Positions 1 through 6,413 of a stretch of DNA of 11,826 nt are shown here, in pieces. This stretch comes from Ophioceras dolichostomum (taxonomy: Eukaryota; Ascomycota; Sordariomycetes; Magnaporthales; Ophioceraceae). Below the pieces are notes generated by a model. That model saw only the letters and a program-made list of their open reading frames with translations, was not told where the DNA came from and searched no databases. Numbering within the stretch: position 1 is the first letter of the stretch; every line of letters begins with the position of its first letter. The translations under genes were made by a program, and so were the position numbers. Location: the NCBI GenBank assembly GCA_003049485.1, contig PYST01000620.1:1-11826 (forward strand). The letters run 5' to 3'.

Positions 1-2
1 TC

Positions 3-859
3 GGCGCCCTGCGGGGCTTGCAGGCGGCGGCCCAGGCCGAGCTCGGCGCCCGGACCTGGATTTGCGTAGACAGCACTTCGGTCATCTGGTGTCTCAGAGG
101 GGGCGCGCCGCACTCGACCCAGTGGGCTTTCCTGGAGTTTCACGACCTCGTAGACCGCCTCCGCGAACGAGGCACTGAGGCCCGGCTCCGCTGGTGCCCT
201 GGCCACCAGGGCATCTCGGGCAACGACCGGGCGGACGAGCTGGCCAAAGCCGGCGCCGCCGGACCCCCCGACCCAGACCCGCGGGCACAGCAGACCACGT
301 ACAGCGGGGCTGGCACGGTGCTGAGGGCCATTCTCACGGGCGTGGAGGAGGACTGGTGGCGCACGCAGGAGCGGGACCGGTCCGCCGCCTACAAGAGCTG
401 GGGTCTCTGGTACACGCCGAGAAAGGAGCCCAAGGAGCTGAGCCTGCCAAGGCCCCTGTTGGGCCATTTCCTAGCCATGCGAACTGGTCACGGCAACTTC
501 GAAGCCTATCACGAACNAACGAACGCTTCAACCACCAAGGCGCAGCGACCATGTGCGCCTGGTATTGGAAAGGGACCTCCCCCGAGCATCTGGTGCACTG
601 CCGCTACTCGCGGGCTGTGTGGAGAGAATGGCCGTGGCCTCAGGACGATCAGCCGGTTACGCCACCGGACCGAGCCCGCCGCCGTAGATTTTACCAAGAG
701 AGCCTCGGGCACCCTGACATCTTCCAGGCTTTCACCGAGATCACTAAATACTTCGCCGCCCACCCGAGGGCGGCCCGCCCGCGCCCTGCACGGCTCGAGC
801 GGACCTTAAGCCTAGGGACCCCTCTTGGAAGCGATTCCGAGATTTCTGATGAGGAGTAA
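3..859 (+). pseudogene. LINE ORF2 C-terminus: RNase H and tail, frame broken at an N
   Basis: This is the C-terminal end of a retrotransposon polyprotein whose RNase H would remove RNA from the RNA:DNA hybrid during target-primed reverse transcription. The first frame shows the RNase H signatures VDSTSVIWCL (one active-site Asp) and CPGHQGISGNDRADELAKAG (the conserved His and last active-site Asp). The first catalytic Asp and the Glu would lie upstream of the window. Coding then runs to GHGNFEAYHE near 515. At 517 there is an undetermined base, and the coding sense resumes two frames away at 521 with ERFNHQG, continuing to the TAA at 857-859. The tail has a PEHLVHC segment resembling the zinc-knuckle-like end of such elements, but upstream only CAWYW is seen where two cysteines (CxC) would be expected. 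Removing 8 nt around the N restores the frame, so the break may be an assembly join and not a mutation. Confidence 0.82.
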
Positions 860-1112
860 CACCGGTACTTCAACCTTCAACGCGGCCTAAGCCGCCAGAC
901 GAACCCTCCGTGCGCTTGAAGGCGCGGGGTCGCGTCAACGAACCCCCATTACCCCCTGCAGGGCTTGGGCCAGTACCCAGCCAGGCACGATTCGCCTCTA
1001 TCTCCCCTCTGTCCATTTATGTATATTAGCGAGATAGAGCGCGCGCCGAGATACCCCCCGGGAGGCTGCTAACGGCCGGCTGTCGAAGCCGGGCCGAGTC
1101 CGGCGTTAAATC
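860..1112 (+). other. LINE 3' UTR with terminal stem-loop
   Basis: This non-coding stretch lies between the LINE stop codon and its simple-repeat tail. Near its end, ccggct (1076-1081) and agccgg (1087-1092) form a perfect 6-bp stem with a 5-nt loop, about 20 nt before the (CTA)n tail. Stem-loops close to the 3' end are a known template-recognition device for some LINE reverse transcriptases. That role here is inferred from position only. Confidence 0.55.

Positions 1113-1149
<37 letters not shown>
1113..1149 (+). repeat. (CTA)12 simple-repeat tail of the LINE
   Basis: Twelve uninterrupted CTA units plus one C follow directly on the LINE 3' UTR. Simple trinucleotide tails replace poly(A) in several Tad-like elements, so this marks the 3' integration end. 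A perfect 6-bp inverted repeat with a 4-nt loop (1156-1171) lies just outside it. Confidence 0.85.
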
Positions 1150-1795
1150 AAACGCCAGACGCCTCCGTCTGTTGCCTCCCAGCTCCCGGTATGGGCCAGC
1201 GAGGACTTTTGACTGACGTCCAGATTCTAATAATAGATAAGGTAATAACTGCCTCGAGTCGTGCCCTGGTCATGGCTGACGGATCAAAGCCTGAGCCGGC
1301 TGCCAATCGTCATCCACGAAGCGAGAGTAAACCAGCTTCCCGCCACTCCAGTAAACCAGAGTTGGCTGGTCTCCCACCCCCTGGTCGCAGGTTGCCATGA
1401 TTCCCCGCCCCCTGCGTCGATGGGTGGTAGGTTCGTCCTGTCTACGGAGGCTATTGTGGAGTTTGACGAGCGGTACTTGGGGAACAAATGCTCACGAATC
1501 GTCCCTCCTCGAAATTGGACCACGAAGACATGCAGTCGTCCGTCTGAGCACTCGCAAGCGGTCAAAGTGTCGTTGGGGCTTGCGTTCGATATATTGAGCC
1601 ATTCGTCTACGATGGTAGGCAGGTAGGTATGTAGGTGAGGTAAGTCATGGTGGGAACGCATTATTAGTCCTAGGTACTGGTAGAGCTCCTAGTTCAATGG
1701 TTGGGGAGGTTGGTTCCTTTCCACGTTGTCCGATCTCCTACACATGCTAGGTACCTCTAGGTAGGTAAACGTCCGAGGTTTGGAGTAGGAATCAC
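1150..1795. other. Gene-free stretch with GGTAGGTA tracts
   Basis: I find no convincing gene here. Open frames of 121 codons (plus, 1261-1626) and 125 codons (minus, 1284-1661) overlap each other, lack recognisable domains and look like chance openings. The notable content is imperfect GGTAGGTA arrays at 1614-1637 and 1748-1768, continuing past the end of this stretch at 1794-1813 and 1821-1839. The last of these contains a 12-bp perfect palindrome acctacgtaggt at 1794-1805. Confidence 0.6.
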
Positions 1796-3191
1796 CTACG
1801 TAGGTAGGTAACTTGGATAAAGTAGGTTGGAGGTAGGTGCAAAAGAGTATATATAGTCGCTGAGTGTAATGGGTTGCTGACACTTACAGACTGGTGTTTT
1901 GGTCGCAAACTTTGGATAATATGTGCCAACCAGGAGATCCGAGCCGGTCGACTCCATCTGACTCATAGGTCCGAGGAGGCGTCGCGTCTCATTTTGGAAC
2001 GGTGAAACGAGAGGGAGCGTTGTGGGAATTGATCCATTGACGTAAGTGTTCTCCCTCACCAAGATCTGGCGATCGATGTCGAAATTCTGCTCGATGAGGG
2101 CGAAGGAGCTGGATGAAGAAGAAGATGATGATCCCATCTGGTCCGGCCGGAGCCGGCCAGAGAACAACGTGTAACACGATCGACACCACACCGAAAGCGA
2201 AAGCGGAGAGGCGGTAAGGCGGAAGTTCTCAACGAGGTCCGAATACTGGATGTCGGGGGACGGGAGTATAGCCGATGTAGAGTGGTTGCAGACGTTCTTT
2301 TCGCAAATGAGTGAAGCGCGGACAACGGCTAGGTGGCCCGTTGAGTTCAATCGGTGTGGGTAGAATAGGTAGATAACGGGGTCGAAGGCGACAAATGCCA
2401 GAGGGGTTCGCGGGATGAAAGGATATGGCATGGCCGACGCCTCGAGACGGACCCACTCGTGCGAGTTGACGTTCTGGGCGATGGCGATGCGGTTGGACTC
2501 GGGATCTTGATAGACAGTCCACATGACGGACCCTATTTTGAATCGGAGCCCCTCAATCCCACCACCCCGTTGGAGGATGTGACGACGGGCCTGAACGCTG
2601 ATGATGTTGATGGTGGCGATGATGATGCTGTCCGGGACGGAAGGTTCGTTGCCGTGGTGGAACCCCCGGTAGGGCTGGAGGAGACGCACTCTACTCCTGA
2701 GCACTGAGAGATGCACCCTGACCCCGAGCACTGGGATTCGCTCGCCGTTCTTCGAAGTCCCCAGGTTAAGCCGACCGCGACGCTGGCAACAATAGAAGGA
2801 CGACCACCGCCAGGACGAGCCACCACCTCCGCCTCTTGTACCAAAGCTCCCTTGTGGCAGATAACGTGGGCTCTCCGTCCTCGACGACCTGTTTATCATC
2901 TCGAATGAAGGCGTGCATACCTCCGTGTTCAAAGCAAGTTTGAATCCCGGTCCCCAACGAGACCTGTTTCTCGCTATGAACCACGACCTCCTTCCCATCA
3001 TCACACGCTAGATTCACCGAGTGTTGAACAGAGCTGTCTTCACCAGTCGTGGCTTGAGCAGCATGTTCTGCCCGGACCTGATATTCTTCTGCCTCCTGCT
3101 GAAGCGGGGAATGAAGCTGGGGCCGGGAAGCGGAATCAGGCCGCAACGTCGTTTCGCAGGCATTGAAGTGCCGCTGTTCGGAGGGAATCAT
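1796..3191 (-). pseudogene. Frameshifted type II membrane protein with glycosylated ectodomain (lectin-like, tentative)
   Basis: Reading the minus strand, the first ATG in the opening frame is at 3191. About 125 polar residues follow, with KEVVVHSEKQV and DKQVVED stretches, then a basic flank YKRRRWW and a hydrophobic segment beginning LVLAVVV. This frame stops at 2766-2768 inside the hydrophobic segment. A second frame (usable about 2815-2535) completes the membrane span as IVASVAVGL and continues into a Ser/Thr-rich stalk (SSSPTGGSTTATNLPSRT). A third frame, entered near 2575-2550, encodes the ectodomain: MWTVYQDPESNRIAIAQNV, four N-glycosylation sequons (NST, NHS, NGS, NET), five cysteines and a nine-serine run. 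It ends at 1796 inside a GGTAGGTA tract. Basic residues before the membrane span predict cytosolic N, outside C. This layout resembles fungal type II proteins with beta-propeller (fucose-lectin-like) ectodomains, but the domain itself is not proven. I see no acceptable introns at the two frame changes, so two 1-nt indels, real or sequencing-derived, are the simplest explanation. The C-terminal end is uncertain. Confidence 0.6.
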
Positions 3192-4184
3192 CTCGTCACG
3201 AGAAGACTCAGAGCAACCGATCAGGACCTTACTGGCAGGGGGAAATGGAGGCTTAGGCGGGTTGCGCGACGTGGCTGTAACAGTCGATAAAACCGGCGGA
3301 CGGCGTTGAAGCAAACTTTAAGATGCAAAAGAATATCGCGAACGGACGCTGGGGGGAACATTGGAGGCTTCGGGGGGAAAGCCTTCGAGAAAACTTTAGA
3401 TGTTTCTCAATTCTATACATCGTCGAGGGGGAGAAGAGAAGAGACGGCCAAATTTGGAGGGTGGCCAGCGGCCAATGGTCGGCCAGGCTTCTTGGGGTCG
3501 GCCCATGGGTGCACTCCGAGGCGCAAATCATATATGAGGCAGTGAGCGTTAAATAAGGATTGCCAAGAATGCTCTGCCTCTTTGCGTCACATACGGCTAG
3601 CCTCTGCGACTGGCTGTGGGCAGCAGAAAACGCATGCTTGACTGCGGCGCGAGCCGACCCGAGCTCCTATGCTAATTGCTTTGATGCATTTTGGGGGAGC
3701 ACAACCGCTTCCACCGAAAGACGGACCGTCCCCCTTTATCTCTTAATTTTGCAACAACGGCAGTAGTACTAGCAGTAGTTCATCGTAGTAGGTTGGGACG
3801 CATGTCGTATTGGTCATATCAAGGGATGACCGTATCAGCGATATGACAGCAATCTCGCTGTATTCATTTGGTGCTTTTACTACGCTAATTTTTGTAAAAG
3901 GATTGTGAAGCTCTGCAGCCGGCGCCGTGCTCCTACTGCCAGGGCGGGAGCACAGGCGGCTACGTGCTGCGAAGCACAAGGACTCGGCGTTGTTGCTTTG
4001 CTGCAAATAGGAACGAGAGAAATGATAGGAACCTCTTAAGAACCGACGTGGGTAACACAACCAACCATCTCTTCTTTTTCTTCTGTCAGGTTTCTCGACA
4101 CCACGACCACACCAGAGAGCTCCTGGCTGCAGCAGGAACAGGCTCTTCCTCCTTCTGGGGCTGGAGCTGGTAATCGGGCCACAC
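3192..4184. other. Intergenic region between two minus-strand genes
   Basis: No gene is supported. The part near 3192-3560 would be the promoter side of the broken membrane-protein gene and includes minus-strand CCATTGG and TATATG-like motifs (about 3470 and 3531). The part near 3750-4184 would be the 3' flank of the cysteine-rich gene. Small inverted repeats are present: gtcatatc (3813-3820) with gatatgac (3840-3847), and cttttac (3874-3880) with gtaaaag (3894-3900). A minus-strand frame of 164 codons (3743-4237) overlaps the last coding exon of the cysteine-rich gene in another frame and has no family signal. Confidence 0.5.
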
Positions 4185-4713
4185 CTAGCGCCCGTTGACA
4201 CAGCACTGGTAGTTGGTCGGGCCGGGGCAATAGCCACTTCATTGACAAACGAGCAATTAGCAAGTTGCGCTTGTCTTGGGGTTGAGCCAAGACAGCGGAG
4301 AAAGGTGCGCGATCTCTAAGAAGGGACGTGGAGGCTTACGGGACATAGCTGCCACCAGCACAGGTGACCTCAGTCTTAAGCCAGCAGAACTCGTTGGTGC
4401 CAGTGCTGCATCGGGGTCCCGTGCAGCAGCGAACGTCGTTGGGGTCGTTCGGGCAGGCGCCCACGACGTTGGAGCTGCCAGAGCGGGACACGCACCAGCT
4501 GATGCGCTGGCAGGTGCCGGTGACCTGGAGGAAAACAGACCATGAGTAGGACGATAAGACCAGGTACAACTATTATCATAATTGTGAGGGAAAGGATGAA
4601 ATCCTGAGTACATCTGAACCACTTACACCATTGGCCTTGCACAGGTCGCCGATGGCAGCCAGAGACGGGCTGGCGAGGGCCAGAGCGGCGGCGAGGCAGG
4701 CTGTGAGCTTCAT
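4185..4713 (-). CDS. Small secreted cysteine-rich protein, two tandem Cys modules, three exons
   Basis: The spliced gene has exons 4713-4627, 4524-4340 and 4236-4185 and encodes 107 residues. Residues 1-20 (MKLTACLAAALALASPSLAA) are a clear signal peptide, so the product is secreted. The mature part has 12 cysteines, enough for six disulfides. Two modules are visible: C-x5-C-x12-C-x8-CC with the core CPNDPNDVRCC, and C-x7-C-x9-C-x7-CC with the core CPGPTNYQCC, ending CCVNGR. Intron 1 has a GTAAGT donor and a pyrimidine-rich CCTCCAG acceptor; intron 2 has GTAAGC, a CTAAT branch site and an AAG acceptor. Splicing intron 2 replaces an in-frame TAA that would otherwise cut the second module before its CPGP...CC core, which strongly supports this model. 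Similar CPGPxN...CC modules occur in small secreted fungal proteins and beside some fungal cell-wall hydrolases. An effector or wall-associated role is only a guess. No catalytic domain is present. Confidence 0.85.
4237..4339 (-). other. Intron 2 of cysteine-rich gene (103 nt)
   Basis: The donor is GTAAGC and the acceptor TGAAG, with a CTAAT branch motif about 22 nt before the acceptor. It splits a proline codon (CC|T) and joins GGSYV to GYCPGPTNYQCC. Without removal, the frame ends at the TAA that overlaps the donor. Confidence 0.78.
4525..4626 (-). other. Intron 1 of cysteine-rich gene (102 nt)
   Basis: The donor is GTAAGT and the acceptor CCTCCAG preceded by a T-rich run. The intron is phase 0 and joins the signal-peptide exon (ending CKANG) to the first cysteine module (VTGTCQ). 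Confidence 0.85.
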
Positions 4714-4856
4714 GTTGAGTCTTTCGGTAGTGGCTGGGGGTTTAAGACAACAAGTTCCAGTCGAGTGTTGCAAGAGACTAGGAAGAAGGCGCAGAGCGAG
4801 GGCTGTTCATGAACGCTATAAGGCAACTGGATGATGTGATGGGCGAGAGCTAATGG

Positions 4857-4863
4857 ATTTATA
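4857..4863 (-). promoter_or_regulatory. Putative TATA box of the cysteine-rich gene
   Basis: TATAAAT on the minus strand lies about 145 nt upstream of the ATG at 4713. That would place transcription start near 4830 and give a 5' UTR of roughly 115 nt. Support is motif and position only. Confidence 0.4.
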
Positions 4864-5472
4864 CTGCTGGTATAAGTGATGAAAGCGAATCCTAGTCAAC
4901 AATAGTCCGCTGGAAGACTTTGAATTCGTTCGTAATACTACTACTACTGTCCGAGTTGTTCCGTCCGGCCTTGGCCCGATGGCGCCCCCGGAGTCGTCCC
5001 GCCCCGGGTACCGCATCCACCAACGGCGGTCGGACGGGGCCGGGTACAGGACACCCGAGCCAAGGCGGCAAAATACAATGCAATGTAATGCTTGGATGCT
5101 CCGAATCACGCCTTCTAGAGGCAGTGTAACGGCGGGGGCTGAAGAGCCACATCGCCACATACTACCTACCTATTCGAAGAGGCGGACCTTCGCGTTCACC
5201 GCACCTGAGTCCCGTTGACCGTCGCCCCATTATGAAAAGAAGGGTTGACCTGATGCAACTCTACTGAATGGTAGGTAATAGTGAAAGGGAAGAAAAGTGT
5301 GCGGCTTGAAGATCGTGTTGTCTTCGGGTTCTTCGTGTATGCGAACCCTGCCGCCATGTGTCCTTGATGATGCCTGTAAGTGGATGACTTGGAGTTGCCA
5401 CTCGGCGGGATGTCGACGAGTTTCGGCTCAATTATCGGCCAGACTTATCCGCTCTCGTCCGAGACGACTAGT

Positions 5473-5507
5473 CTCCGAGCCACAGGACATCCTGTCGTGT
5501 CTCGGAG
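5473..5507. repeat. Nested inverted repeat (7-bp outer, 6-bp inner arms)
   Basis: The outer arms ctccgag (5473-5479) and ctcggag (5501-5507) are perfect, and so are the inner arms acagga (5482-5487) and tcctgt (5490-5495). The two stems could stack as one hairpin with a small asymmetric internal loop. No function is apparent. Confidence 0.5.
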
Positions 5508-5726
5508 AAGCTGTAGTGAGTGCGTGTAGAATCTTCTTTGTCTCATCAACAGTAAACTAGGCGGCTAGCGTATCCTTAACTGGTTGGTGATGTCTATCGT
5601 ATTTCATAATTGATACTACCAAGGGAGTTCGCCAGTAACCCAATGTTGCAACCATGCAAGTGCATCGCGACATCGTCAAGCCTGTGGTCGCCGCTGCGGC
5701 TTCTGTCTTTGGTCCGGCAGGCAACA

Positions 5727-5744
5727 CAGAAGACGCGTCTTCTG
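5727..5744. repeat. 18-bp perfect palindrome centred on ACGCGT
   Basis: cagaagacgcgtcttctg equals its own reverse complement. Its centre ACGCGT matches the MluI cell-cycle box recognised by MBF-type factors. Nothing else here supports regulation by such a factor, so it is recorded as a structural feature. Confidence 0.6.
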
Positions 5745-6375
5745 ATTCTAGCCCAATATCTCCAATGCTTTGGCCGTCAGACGGACCAGGGGATTCCCCG
5801 TGCGCCGTAAACCTGGACAAGTTATGCGGCATAGGCTCCAAGTTATTGGGAGGGAAGGCCTAAATTTCGGGGTGTACAAGAGGCCGCCGTACTTCCACGA
5901 GGGAGCACGGTAAGCCTGCCGTGAAACAAAGCAAGGGCTCAGTTTCCGGGGTACTGGAACCATCGCCTGGCATTATATGATGATTCCCAGAATCTCTGCG
6001 AATCAGCGAACCATAGAGGCCTACCTACTTACCTAGGTAGGTACCTCAGTTATGATCGACTAATATCTTGTGATTTAAGCAGCAGCACTACGGAGTGCTG
6101 TGATTGATTGGCCACTGGAACGGAGCTTGTAACAGGCGATGCAGAAAATTTTGCACCAGTTCTCCGGAAGGAGCTGGAGGGTTGCATGGGCAAACCGAAT
6201 ATTAATGCATGGGTGCCTCAGTCATCCAGGCATCCAGGCCGCATTTGAATCGTTGGGGTGTTCAGCTGAACAGCAATTTGGACGGCCACGCTTTCTCTCC
6301 ACAAACTCCACCATCACTCGCCCGCCAACTTCACCTACCTCCCTTCCAGGCAGGTAGGTAGCCAACAGTCACCCC

Positions 6376-6387
6376 ATGCCACCGTAA
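6376..6387 (+). other. Minimal upstream ORF before the HET start
   Basis: ATG CCA CCG TAA (three codons and stop) ends 26 nt before the HET start codon. If the HET transcript begins upstream of 6376, this uORF could dampen translation. The transcription start is unknown, so this is position-based inference. Confidence 0.3.
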
Positions 6388-6413
6388 CATCCGCCACCTC
6401 CGGGAGCAGTACC

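Larger units (their letters stand above)
1..1149 (+). mobile_element. Tad-type LINE, 3' end (5' part outside window)
   Basis: This is the 3' portion of a non-LTR retrotransposon of the fungal Tad clade. It contains, in order, a truncated RNase H domain, a C-terminal tail ending in an acidic SDEE terminus at 859, about 250 nt of 3' UTR, a short stem-loop (1076-1092) and a (CTA)12 simple tail at 1113-1149. RNase H downstream of the reverse transcriptase and a simple-repeat 3' tail instead of an LTR are typical of Tad elements. The reverse transcriptase and the 5' target-site duplication lie outside the window, so the insertion boundary can be set only on the 3' side, just after the repeat. The sequence is GC-rich and shows no obvious heavy C-to-T (RIP) damage in the visible part. 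Assignment to Tad rests on remembered family features, not on a search. Confidence 0.88.
4714..6413. other. 1.7-kb gene-poor region upstream of the HET gene
   Basis: I see no supported gene. The best small frame on the plus strand (5654-5863, 69 codons, ATG with A at -3) has no recognisable domain and no partner exon that I can find. Contents worth noting are a (TAC)4 run at about 4936-4948, short GGTAGGTA-type tracts at 5158-5171, 5270-5277, 6021-6047 and 6332-6361, a nested inverted repeat at 5473-5507, an 18-bp palindrome at 5727-5744 and a tight hairpin at 6083-6100 (7-bp stem cagcact/agtgctg, loop acgg). The last few hundred bases should hold the HET promoter. I recognise no clear TATA box there. 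Confidence 0.5.

Noticed and set aside
1261..1661. Overlapping plus (121) and minus (125) codon frames beside the LINE
   Set aside because: They are mutually exclusive, have no family signal, and lie next to repeat tracts. Both are probably chance openings.
2930..2960. tRNA T-arm-like string (tttgaatcccgg)
   Set aside because: No matching A-box or cloverleaf is found around it, and it sits in the coding part of the membrane-protein gene.
3813..3847. 8-bp inverted repeat with a 19-nt spacer
   Set aside because: An arm of this length and spacing is likely by chance in a window of this size, and nothing nearby gives it a role.
3743..4237. Minus-strand 164-codon frame
   Set aside because: It overlaps the last exon of the cysteine-rich gene in another frame and shows no domain, signal peptide or sensible composition.
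4257..4622. Minus-strand 121-codon frame rich in Ala/Pro/Ser
   Set aside because: It is the wrong frame of the cysteine-rich gene; the spliced model with signal peptide and 12 cysteines accounts for this DNA.
4936..4948. (TAC)4 run as a possible second LINE tail
   Set aside because: The sequence upstream shows no resemblance to the LINE 3' UTR seen at 860-1112.
5654..5863. 69-codon plus-strand frame with good ATG context
   Set aside because: It has no domain, signal peptide or splice-linked exon that I can support. It was kept only as a remark on the intergenic region.
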